Source: CAVBBU01 sp963593765 (GTDB lineage Bacteria > Bacillota > Clostridia > Lachnospirales > Lachnospiraceae). From it: DNA of 27,741 bases. Under the pieces are notes generated by a model that saw nothing but the letters and a program-made list of their open reading frames with translations, searched no databases and was not told the DNA's origin. The stretch spans positions 1 to 27,741 of the forward strand of contig CAVBBU010000012.1 of the NCBI GenBank assembly GCA_963593765.1, given 5' to 3'. The first letter of the stretch is position 1, and every line of letters starts with the position of its first letter. Positions 15,105 through 22,821 of this stretch are shown here, piece after piece. Both the position numbers and the translations under genes were made by a program.

Positions 15105-17573
15105 ATGGATTCTAAGAAAAAAAGAACATCTATATTAGCCGTAATCTTTGTGATTACGGCTATTATTTTTTTTATAAGACTAAGGGGTGGAAGCCTAATA
15201 GGCGGTTCATCAAAGGACAGCACTATTAGCTATACTGATGTAAAGGATGGCATTGATGAAGCTAAGCTTCCTATTATATATATTGATACCCTAGATAGAT
15301 CTATGAATGTATTATATGGCTATGCTAATGGCACAGATGCATATACGGCAGTTGACACACTTACTATACTTCCGGAGGATAACAGACTAACTATACACAC
15401 AAGGGGCGGCAGCGTTGATGTACTAGGTGCAAGCTATGAGGTTAGAACCTTAGATAAAAGCGAGCTGATAGAAAAAACCGAAGTTACTCAAATGCAGACC
15501 ACTGATGCAGGTGTAGATATAGTTCTTCCGATTCAAAGGCTTCTAAAGGAAGAAACAGAATATATATTAGATATTATTCTTAAGCTTTCTGATTATGATA
15601 AGGTGCATTATTATACAACTATAAAGAAAGCAGATGTAGAAAAGGCAAAATATATAGTTGAGCTTGCGGATACATTTTCAAAAAATAATTTTGATTATGA
15701 TTTAGCAAGGGGCAATGCAACCTATATCGAAACAGATGGCACAGCAGATGAGCAAACGCTAGGAGATGTTTCTCTTAAGTCCACATATGATCAGCTAACC
15801 TATAATAGCATGGAGCTAGATATATTTGGCTATAGAGATATTAGACTATGTGCCTTTGATGGCAATATGGGCGAGGTGAAAATTATTTCATATGCAAAGC
15901 AAAGGGATGCAGATAAAGCATATAGAATAGTTGAGTCTATGTCATACAGACAGGGCGCAGAAAGATTCTATATGATGGACTATAAAAGAAGCATGAGCGA
16001 GCTTATTAGTGGTAGCAGTATAAGCTTTGCAGGTGGAAGCATGGATCTCGGAATACAGCCGGAGGATACCTGCATGGCGATAAAAAACGAGGCAGGAAGC
16101 TTTCTTGCTATAGCATCGGGCGGATATCTTGGCATATATAGCACTGAGAATAAAGAGCTAACTGATATATGCACATATAATATAGAAGCTATAGAAAAAA
16201 GAGATTCATTTAACAGATATAATTTAAAGCCTCTTAATATAGATAGTGAAGGAAATCTCTACTTTATAAGCTATGGATATACTAACGCTGGTACTTACGA
16301 GGGAGGTGTCGGCATATCACTTATGTATTATAATTATGCGGACAATATACTAACTCAAAAGGCATATATTCCGGTAGATACAAGCTATGAGATGCTAAAA
16401 GAGGATATTAATTCTCTTGCATATTTTAGTAATAACGGAACCTTATATCTTAAGCTTGGCGACAGTATATATGCATTGATAGCGGGCAGCACAGAGCATA
16501 TGGTTGTATGTACCGGACTTAAGGATAATAGCTACGCACTAACCAGTGACAGGTTTTCTAAGAAGCTGCTTGCATGGCAGGATGAGGCAAGCAGTAACGG
16601 TAGTGAGCTTATACATATGATGGATCTTAATTCTGGTGATAAAAGCGAGCTTCGTGCAGATAGCGGATATATATATAAGCTGCTTGGATTTATGAGAGAG
16701 GATATGGTTATTGGAATAGCAGATAAAAGCAACGAAAGGCGGCTGCATGGAGCTGCCTTAGATATTCCATATAATGCTGTCAAAATTCTTGATAATAATT
16801 TGCAGGCACAGATGGACTATACGCAGCCAGATAGATATATAAGCGATGTATATGTCGGAGAGGATTCGGCTTCGCTAAGGCTTCTTATTAAAAATTTTGA
16901 TGGAGATTTTAGCATTGATAAAAAAGACCTTATAGTAAATAGAGATGGTGATGTAAATTATTCAAATAGCTATATGCAGCTAAAGCAAATGTCAACAGAT
17001 AAGACATATGAGCTTAAGCATACAGTTCTTGAAATGTCAGCAGCTATCAATAAAAAAAGAGCAGCAGACTATAAGGAAAATGAGGATGCAAAGCTTATAG
17101 AGCTTGATGCAAGGCTTAGTGATGCGGAAAAGTATATTGCATATGGACATGGAGAAATGCTAGGCAGCTATGAAGGCATATCAGATGCGATAAATAATGC
17201 CTACGAGAGCATGGGACATGTCAGATATAAGGGGGCTATAATTTATTCAAGACCAGCTACAGTAAGTGCAAAGCTTATACGCAATCCGGAAAATTATGTT
17301 AGTGAGATATTAGCTAAGTATAATGATGGAAGGCTTACAAGCATAAGAGGAACCTACTTTAGACCTATGCTTTATTTTGTGGGAAATGGCTATCCTGTGC
17401 TAAGCTACGCAAGCGATGGAAGTCCTATACTTATATATGGATATGATGCACATAATATATTTGTATATGATATAAATACAGCTACTCATTATAATATGAA
17501 TCAGGATGAGGCACAGAGTATGTATGATGAGAATTATGACGATTTTTCGCTAAACTTTACCTTTGAGGAATGA
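15105..17573 (+). CDS. Membrane-anchored extracytoplasmic protein, propeller-like, unknown function
   Basis: The 822-residue product starts with lysines and one membrane segment (about 9-25), so most of it should lie outside the cell. The middle (about 300-560) has repeated strand patterns such as GYLGIYSTENKEL, GNLYFISYGY and LIHMMDLNSGDKSEL, typical of beta-propeller blades. The C-terminal part is mixed and includes a YDAHNIFVYD stretch. I do not recognise the family. AAGGAG precedes the ATG by 7 nt. It follows the secreted coiled-coil gene by 40 bp and precedes murA by 49 bp, so a role in envelope assembly or monitoring is plausible (inference). Codons 11-23 also contain a terminator-like hairpin. 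Confidence 0.8.
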   Translation: MDSKKKRTSILAVIFVITAIIFFIRLRGGSLIGGSSKDSTISYTDVKDGIDEAKLPIIYIDTLDRSMNVLYGYANGTDAYTAVDTLTILPEDNRLTIHTRGGSVDVLGASYEVRTLDKSELIEKTEVTQMQTTDAGVDIVLPIQRLLKEETEYILDIILKLSDYDKVHYYTTIKKADVEKAKYIVELADTFSKNNFDYDLARGNATYIETDGTADEQTLGDVSLKSTYDQLTYNSMELDIFGYRDIRLCAFDGNMGEVKIISYAKQRDADKAYRIVESMSYRQGAERFYMMDYKRSMSELISGSSISFAGGSMDLGIQPEDTCMAIKNEAGSFLAIASGGYLGIYSTENKELTDICTYNIEAIEKRDSFNRYNLKPLNIDSEGNLYFISYGYTNAGTYEGGVGISLMYYNYADNILTQKAYIPVDTSYEMLKEDINSLAYFSNNGTLYLKLGDSIYALIAGSTEHMVVCTGLKDNSYALTSDRFSKKLLAWQDEASSNGSELIHMMDLNSGDKSELRADSGYIYKLLGFMREDMVIGIADKSNERRLHGAALDIPYNAVKILDNNLQAQMDYTQPDRYISDVYVGEDSASLRLLIKNFDGDFSIDKKDLIVNRDGDVNYSNSYMQLKQMSTDKTYELKHTVLEMSAAINKKRAADYKENEDAKLIELDARLSDAEKYIAYGHGEMLGSYEGISDAINNAYESMGHVRYKGAIIYSRPATVSAKLIRNPENYVSEILAKYNDGRLTSIRGTYFRPMLYFVGNGYPVLSYASDGSPILIYGYDAHNIFVYDINTATHYNMNQDEAQSMYDENYDDFSLNFTFEE
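15136..15173 (+). terminator. Intrinsic terminator-like hairpin inside the start of a gene
   Basis: TAGCCGTAATC (15136-15146) pairs perfectly with GATTACGGCTA (15152-15162) over an 11-bp stem with a 5-nt loop. TTA and then eight T residues (15166-15173) follow directly. It falls within codons 11-23 of the 822-residue protein, in the membrane-segment coding part. It could terminate transcripts of the upstream gene, or attenuate this gene when translation is slow. Confidence 0.7.
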
Positions 17574-17584
17574 TATGCTATAAT
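17556..17584 (+). promoter_or_regulatory. Promoter of murA
   Basis: TTTACC (17556-17561) and a perfect TATAAT (17579-17584) are 17 bp apart. TGC directly before the -10 makes it extended. It overlaps the end of the preceding gene, and the start near 17591 gives a leader of about 32 nt. Confidence 0.65.
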
Positions 17585-17622
17585 TCTTAAGAAATTGTGA
17601 ATGAAATATATCGAGGTGTGCG

Positions 17623-18915
17623 ATGGGGCAATATATAATGCGTGGTGGCAATCCGCTTGCCGGAGATGTCACTATAGGTGGTGCTAAAAATGCCGCACTA
17701 GGTATACTTGCAGCCTCTGTTATGACAGATGAGGATGTTAGAATAGACAATCTGCCTGATGTTAGAGATATTAATGTTATGCTCGAGGCTATCAGAGAGA
17801 TTGGTGCTAAGGTTGAAAAGCAGGGAGAGCATGCAGTTATCATCAATGCAAGCTCTGTTAGAGATGTAACTGTAGATGACGAATATATAAGAAGAATTAG
17901 GGCATCATATTATCTTATAGGTGCTCTTCTTGGCAAGTATAAGAGTGCAGATGTACCTCTTCCGGGTGGCTGTGACATAGGCTCACGTCCTATAGACCAG
18001 CATATAAAGGGCTTTAGAGCACTCGGTGCAGAGGTTGAGGTCGGAGCAGGAAGAGTTAAGGCTCATGCTATAGACCTAGTTGCAAATCATATATACCTAG
18101 ACATAGTTTCTGTTGGTGCAACTATTAATATTATGCTTGCGGCAGCACTTGCAGAGGGAAAGACAGTCCTTGAGAATCCTGCAAAGGAACCACATATAGT
18201 TGATGTTGCAAACTTCCTTAACAGTATGGGAGCTGACATAAAGGGAGCAGGAACAGACATTATAAGAATCAATGGAGTTAAAAGACTTCATGGAACAGAA
18301 TATTCTATAATTCCAGACCAGATAGAAGCAGGAACCTTTATGTGTGCGGCAGCAGCTACAAGGGGCGATGTTATAGTTAGAAATATCATTCCTAAGCACA
18401 TGGAGGCAATAAGTGCAAAGCTAGTAGAGATGGGCTGTGAGGTTGCAGAGTTTGATGATTCGATAAGAGTAATAGGTAAGGACAGGCAGAGGTCTACTAA
18501 TATTAAAACGCTTCCGTATCCTGGCTTTCCTACAGATATGCAGCCGCAGATAACTACAGCACTTTCGCTTGCAAGCGGAACTAGCATGGTTATAGAAAGT
18601 ATATTTGAAAACAGATTCAAATATGTAGATGAGCTTGCACGTATGGGAGCTCAGGTTAAGGTCGAGGGCAATGTAGCCGTTGTCACAGGAGTTGAAAAGC
18701 TTACAGGTGCCAGAATAAGTGCACCGGATCTTAGAGCAGGAGCTGCACTAGTAGTTGCAGGACTTGCCGCAGATGGAACAACTATTATAGACGATATAGA
18801 ATATATCCAAAGAGGCTACGAGCATTTTGAGCAGAAGCTTGCAGGACTCGGTGCAGACATAGCACTGGTAGAGTCGCAAAAGGATATTAGAAAATTTAAA
18901 ATGAGAGCAGTCTGA
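17623..18915 (+). CDS. murA: UDP-N-acetylglucosamine 1-carboxyvinyltransferase
   Basis: MurA transfers enolpyruvate from PEP to UDP-GlcNAc, the first committed step of peptidoglycan synthesis, in the cytosol. The 430 residues match the family. Lys22-Asn23 (GGAKNAA) bind substrate. Cys117 in PGGCDIGSRP is the catalytic, fosfomycin-target cysteine. The FPTDMQPQ loop with the catalytic Asp is present. The ATG at 17623 has GAGGTG 4 nt upstream; the Met at codon 6 is less likely. Low-GC Gram-positives often carry two murA paralogues, and I cannot tell from this window which this is. It has its own promoter and a strong hairpin terminator. Confidence 0.97.
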   Translation: MGQYIMRGGNPLAGDVTIGGAKNAALGILAASVMTDEDVRIDNLPDVRDINVMLEAIREIGAKVEKQGEHAVIINASSVRDVTVDDEYIRRIRASYYLIGALLGKYKSADVPLPGGCDIGSRPIDQHIKGFRALGAEVEVGAGRVKAHAIDLVANHIYLDIVSVGATINIMLAAALAEGKTVLENPAKEPHIVDVANFLNSMGADIKGAGTDIIRINGVKRLHGTEYSIIPDQIEAGTFMCAAAATRGDVIVRNIIPKHMEAISAKLVEMGCEVAEFDDSIRVIGKDRQRSTNIKTLPYPGFPTDMQPQITTALSLASGTSMVIESIFENRFKYVDELARMGAQVKVEGNVAVVTGVEKLTGARISAPDLRAGAALVVAGLAADGTTIIDDIEYIQRGYEHFEQKLAGLGADIALVESQKDIRKFKMRAV

Positions 18916-18937
18916 GTATTACATAAGGACTCAGATT

Positions 18938-18971
18938 AACAAAGGAGTCCGTGAAAGCGGACTCCTTTGTT
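18938..18971 (+). terminator. Terminator of murA, with competing upstream helices
   Basis: A perfect 14-bp stem pairs 18938-18951 with 18958-18971 around TGAAAG. The T-rich tail is short (TTTGTT). Upstream arms could compete: TCTGAGT (18911-18917) pairs with ACTCAGA (18929-18935), and GGACTC (18927-18932) can pair with GAGTCC (18945-18950), inside the terminator arm. Confidence 0.75.
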
Positions 18972-19097
18972 ATCAAATAGGAAACTTCGTTTCCTATTTG
19001 ATAAAACGCTCCGCGTGGATCGCACTGCGGCGGAGTGGAAGATGTCGCTTTGCGACCCGCCGCAGGCGGAGAATCCTGCGAAGCAGGATTCTTATTT
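18970..19097 (+). repeat. Dispersed multi-stem repeat, copy B
   Basis: It begins with a perfect 16-bp hairpin (18970-18985 with 18989-19004, loop TTC) and continues with the same nested helices as copy A. Positions 19017-19097 equal 1707-1787 exactly. The last hairpin ends at 19091, and the GGAGG of the histidine kinase gene starts at 19106, so the element lies in that gene's 5' leader. The whole 199-bp gap between murA and the kinase is the murA terminator plus this repeat, with no clear promoter. Confidence 0.9.
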
Positions 19098-19114
19098 AAA
19101 AATTCGGAGGTTTA

Positions 19115-20179
19115 ATGAAGCTTAAATTCAGATTAATTATATGGTTACTGCTTTGCGACATAGTGCCGCTTGTTCTTGTATGGAATCTGCTTATTAGAAC
19201 AGGCATAGAGCTTAGTCTTAAGGAGGCGGCGATAGTTATCGTCGTTTGGGCACTTGGGGTTGCTGTAGTATATGGCTTTCTATGGCATAATATACTAGAG
19301 CCTATAGATAAGCTTAATGCTGCGGCAAAAAATATAAACGAGGGCAGCCTTGACATAGTTCTTGAACCGGAAAGCCTTGATGAGCTTGGAGAGCTAACTC
19401 AGGAGCTTGAGGATATGAGAATTAAGCTTAAGTACCTGCAGCTAGAGAAGGTTGAGTCGGATAGAGATAATAAGGAGCTTATCAGTAACATTTCCCACGA
19501 CCTTAAAACACCTATAACTGCCATAAAAGGATATGTAGAGGGAATTATGGACGGGGTAGCAGCTACTCCGCAGAAGATGCAGCAATATATAAAAACGATA
19601 TATAATAAAGCAAACGATATGGACAGGCTTATAGATGAGCTTATATTTTATTCAAAGATAGATACTAATCGTATACCATATAATTTTAATACAGTATATG
19701 TTAGCGACTATTTTGGAGACTGTGCTCAGGAGGTTGGACTTGATATAGCATCTAGGGATATGAAATTTGAGTATACCAATGATGTGCCAAGGCATATAAG
19801 GATAATCGCAGACAGCGAGCAGCTAAAAAGAGTTATTAATAATATTATAAGCAATTCTATTAAGTATATGGATAAGAAAGCGGCACTTATTAGGCTTTCG
19901 CTTGATATGGATGGAGATTTTGTTAGAATATCAATTAAGGATAATGGCAAGGGCATATCGCAGGAGCAGCTTCCTTATATATGGGATAGATTTTACAGAG
20001 CAGATGAATCAAGAGGAAGAACAAGCGGAAGTGGCATAGGTCTTTCGATAGTTAAAAAGATAGTAGAGGACCATGGCGGAAGCGTATGGGCGAAAAGCAA
20101 GCTTGGAGAAGGAACAGAGGTTATAATATTACTTAGACGTTATCAGGAGGCAGGCAGTGAGCAAAATATTGATAGTTGA
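19115..20179 (+). CDS. Sensor histidine kinase with minimal external loop
   Basis: The 354-residue kinase has two membrane segments (about 7-25 and 38-56) joined by a very short loop, so it probably senses within the membrane or through a partner. A HAMP-like linker (57-110) follows, then the phospho-acceptor His128 in NISHDLKTPITAIKGY. A HATPase domain has the N-box (NNIISNSIKY) and G boxes (DNGKGIS, GSGIGLSIVK). GGAGG lies 4 nt before the ATG, just after repeat copy B. Its end overlaps the response-regulator gene by 23 bp. The kinase presumably phosphorylates that regulator. No promoter was found directly upstream, so read-through from murA or a promoter hidden in the repeat should be considered. 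Confidence 0.94.
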   Translation: MKLKFRLIIWLLLCDIVPLVLVWNLLIRTGIELSLKEAAIVIVVWALGVAVVYGFLWHNILEPIDKLNAAAKNINEGSLDIVLEPESLDELGELTQELEDMRIKLKYLQLEKVESDRDNKELISNISHDLKTPITAIKGYVEGIMDGVAATPQKMQQYIKTIYNKANDMDRLIDELIFYSKIDTNRIPYNFNTVYVSDYFGDCAQEVGLDIASRDMKFEYTNDVPRHIRIIADSEQLKRVINNIISNSIKYMDKKAALIRLSLDMDGDFVRISIKDNGKGISQEQLPYIWDRFYRADESRGRTSGSGIGLSIVKKIVEDHGGSVWAKSKLGEGTEVIILLRRYQEAGSEQNIDS

Positions 20180-20846
20180 GGATGATGAAAGCATAGCACA
20201 GCTTGAGAAGGATTATCTTGAGCTTTCTGAAATAGAGGTAGATATAGCACAAACTGGAAGCAAGGGACTGTCTATGGCTCTTAATACAGATTATAATCTT
20301 ATAATACTTGATATTATGCTTCCGGACGTAGACGGCTTTGAAATATGCAAGATGATAAGAGAAAAAAAGAACATACCTGTAATTATAGTTAGTGCCAGAA
20401 AAGAGGATATAGATAAGGTAAGAGGACTTGGAATAGGAGCCGATGATTATATAACGAAGCCATTTTCTCCTAGTGAAATGGTGGCGAGAGTTAAGGCACA
20501 TATGGCTAGATATGAAAGGCTTACAGAGGTAAGAGAGTTCCAAAATCATATAGTAGAGATAAGAGATCTAAAGATAGATAAAACCTCAAGAAGAATATGG
20601 GTAAGAGGCGAGGAAAAAAGCTTTACCGCAAAGGAGTTTGATCTGCTTACATTTCTTGCGACTAATCCAAACAGAGTTTTCTCTAAGGAGGAGCTGTTTA
20701 AAAAGCTTTGGGATATGGACTCTATAGGAGATATAGCAACAGTAACTGTACATATAAAAAGGATAAGAGAAAAGATAGAGCTGGATTCAACTAAGCCGCA
20801 GTATATAGAAACCATATGGGGTGTTGGATATAGATTCAAGCTGTAA
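20157..20846 (+). CDS. OmpR/PhoB-family response regulator
   Basis: The receiver domain (1-115) has the acidic pair (EDD, 8-10), phospho-acceptor Asp52 in LDIMLP and the conserved Lys in TKPF. A winged-helix DNA-binding domain of OmpR type (about 130-229) ends in ETIWGVGYRF. The start is a GTG at 20157 with a full AGGAGG 6 nt upstream, inside the kinase gene. The pairing with the upstream kinase is clear from the overlap. Targets are unknown; the direct repeats just downstream at 20871-20897 could be its site, linking it to the second system. Confidence 0.95.
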   Translation: MSKILIVEDDESIAQLEKDYLELSEIEVDIAQTGSKGLSMALNTDYNLIILDIMLPDVDGFEICKMIREKKNIPVIIVSARKEDIDKVRGLGIGADDYITKPFSPSEMVARVKAHMARYERLTEVREFQNHIVEIRDLKIDKTSRRIWVRGEEKSFTAKEFDLLTFLATNPNRVFSKEELFKKLWDMDSIGDIATVTVHIKRIREKIELDSTKPQYIETIWGVGYRFKL

Positions 20847-20870
20847 TTAGGCATTTTAGGTATAGGCATT

Positions 20871-20920
20871 TGTAAGACAATGTAAGTATTTTTTAAGTAA
20901 GAAAAGCAGGGCTATATGAT
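20871..20920 (+). promoter_or_regulatory. PhoB-box-like direct repeats and activated promoter for the RR-HK-ABC operon
   Basis: TGTAAG (20871-20876), TGTAAG (20881-20886) and TTTAAG (20892-20897) recur every 10-11 bp. This is the spacing used by OmpR/PhoB-type dimers. The third copy stands in the -35 position, 17 bp before TATGAT (20915-20920). A poor -35 replaced by activator half-sites is the classic layout of a response-regulator-dependent promoter. Start is near 20927, with a leader of about 70 nt. Confidence 0.55.
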
Positions 20921-20996
20921 AGAATAATCCGTATAGAGAATATTTCTATAACAAATAATAAGAAAGGTATGGCTAGGGCCAAAGAGGTATAATTAT

Positions 20997-21701
20997 ATGG
21001 CACAGACTAATATACTTGTAGTAGATGATGAAAAGGAGATAGCAGACCTTGTTGAAATATATCTTGTTAGTGATGGATATACTGTTTTTAAGGCAAACAA
21101 TGCAGCCGATGGCCTTGACATACTAGAAAAAGAGGACATACATCTTATACTTATGGACATTATGATGCCGGGTATGGATGGAATGGAGATGTGCAAGAAG
21201 GTCAGAGAAACTAAGAATGTTCCTATCATTATGCTTAGTGCTAAGAGTGCTGACCTTGATAAGATTATGGGACTTGGAAATGGTGCAGACGACTATGTTA
21301 CAAAGCCATTTAATCCTTTAGAGCTTACAGCCAGAGTTAAGAGTCAGCTAAGAAGATATACTCAGCTTAATCCGGACAGTGCAAAGCCTGATTCTACCGT
21401 AAATGAGATTTCTATACATGGTCTTACTATTAATCGAGATAATCACAAGGTTATAGTATATGGTGAAGAGGTTAAGCTAACACCTATAGAGTTTGATATA
21501 CTATTTTTACTTGCAAGTAATCCTGGCAAGGTATTTTCTACAGATGAGATATTTGAAAAGGTCTGGAATGAAAAGGTATATGAGGCAAACAATACAGTTA
21601 TGGTTCACATCAGACGACTTCGTGGTAAGATGAAGGAGGACGAGCGTCAGGATAAGATTATAACAACCGTATGGGGAGTAGGATATAAGATTGAAAAGTA
21701 A
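20997..21701 (+). CDS. OmpR/PhoB-family response regulator (second system)
   Basis: A receiver domain has DDE at 10-12, Asp54 in LMDIMMPGMDG and TKPFNP, followed by a winged-helix domain ending in TTVWGVGYKIEK (234 residues). It resembles VanR-type regulators. GAGGT lies about 9 nt before the ATG. The gene order (RR then HK) is the reverse of the system immediately upstream, so the two are not a simple tandem duplication. It overlaps the kinase gene by 11 bp. It is the first gene of a six-gene plus-strand run reaching 27072 if the ABC genes are included, and probably controls that run. Confidence 0.95.
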   Translation: MAQTNILVVDDEKEIADLVEIYLVSDGYTVFKANNAADGLDILEKEDIHLILMDIMMPGMDGMEMCKKVRETKNVPIIMLSAKSADLDKIMGLGNGADDYVTKPFNPLELTARVKSQLRRYTQLNPDSAKPDSTVNEISIHGLTINRDNHKVIVYGEEVKLTPIEFDILFLLASNPGKVFSTDEIFEKVWNEKVYEANNTVMVHIRRLRGKMKEDERQDKIITTVWGVGYKIEK

Positions 21702-22821
21702 GGATGGCATAAGCTTTCAGATTAGAATGCTTACAAGCATGGTTTTAAGTCTTATAGTTGCTTGCATTATAGAAACTATATTAGTATCTAATATAAACAT
21801 GCTTGTAGCATATTTAGCAAAAACGCAAGAGGGCAGCTACGCATTATCGGCGTGGGAGTGGAGCGGCTCTGCGGTTTTGCTTTTTGCTATATTAGGAATA
21901 GCAATTTTTTGCATTAGCTTTTGGCTTATGCAGGGTAAGTCCTTTGCATATATAACTAAAATTTGCATAGCTATGAAAAATATTTCAAGCGGAGATATGA
22001 GCACGAGGCTGGAGATAGAGGACGATACAGAATTTTCAGAGCTTGCGGCTGAGCTTAATGATATGACGCAGTCGCTAAGCACTCTTATGGACAATGAAAG
22101 AGCTGCCGAGCGAAGCAAGAATGAGCTTATAACTAACGTGGCACATGATCTTAGAACGCCGCTAACATCTATTATAGGATATCTTGAGCTGCTTAATTCT
22201 AATGTGCAGCTTCCTGATGAAACAAGAAAGCAATATACGCAGATAGCATATACAAAATCGAAAAGACTGCAGCAGCTTATAGAGGATTTGTTTGGCTTTA
22301 CAAAGCTTAATTATGGAAAGCTCGCACTTAAGGTTGAAAGCTTTGATATAGTTAAGCTTATAAGTCAGCTGATGGATGAGCTATATCCAAACTTTGCTGA
22401 GAAAAATCTTACATATGATCTTCAAAGCGATGTGCCATCGCAGATAATTACCGCAGACCCTAATCTGCTTGCAAGACTTTTTGATAATCTCCTTGGTAAT
22501 GCAATCAAATACGGGGCAGATGGAAAAAGCATACATGTTAAGATTAATACAGATCCGGAATTTGTTACGGTTTCAGTTATAAATTACGGCAAGGTAATTC
22601 CTGCCGAGGAGCTTCCGCTTATTTTTGATAAATTCTATAGAGTAGAGCAGTCAAGATCCTCTGGAACTGGCGGAACAGGACTAGGGCTTGCTATAGCAAA
22701 AAATATAGTAAGTATGCATCAAGGAAGCATCAATGTTACAAGTGACCTTCACGGAACAGCATTTGTTGTAAAGCTTAAAATTAATTTCGATCCTGATAAG
22801 GAAGATTTAGAGCATGCATAA
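21691..22821 (+). CDS. Sensor histidine kinase (second system, VanS-like)
   Basis: The start is probably the TTG at 21691, overlapping the regulator's end by 11 bp, with GGA-rich sequence upstream; no good ATG with a ribosome site exists nearby. The 376-residue product has membrane segments at about 14-34 and 59-80 with a short external loop of about 24 residues. HAMP (82-135) follows, then His152 in NVAHDLRTPLTSIIGY, then a HATPase domain with FDNLLGNAIKYG and GTGGTGLGLAIAKN. Its stop overlaps the next gene by 8 bp. The overlaps on both sides indicate coupled translation with its regulator and with the transporter-associated protein. Confidence 0.94.
   Translation: MKSKDGISFQIRMLTSMVLSLIVACIIETILVSNINMLVAYLAKTQEGSYALSAWEWSGSAVLLFAILGIAIFCISFWLMQGKSFAYITKICIAMKNISSGDMSTRLEIEDDTEFSELAAELNDMTQSLSTLMDNERAAERSKNELITNVAHDLRTPLTSIIGYLELLNSNVQLPDETRKQYTQIAYTKSKRLQQLIEDLFGFTKLNYGKLALKVESFDIVKLISQLMDELYPNFAEKNLTYDLQSDVPSQIITADPNLLARLFDNLLGNAIKYGADGKSIHVKINTDPEFVTVSVINYGKVIPAEELPLIFDKFYRVEQSRSSGTGGTGLGLAIAKNIVSMHQGSINVTSDLHGTAFVVKLKINFDPDKEDLEHA

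Noticed and set aside
20969..20992. Seven-codon frame just before the second response regulator, possible leader peptide
   Set aside because: The AAGG lies only one base from its ATG, and the codons show no run that would suggest attenuation.
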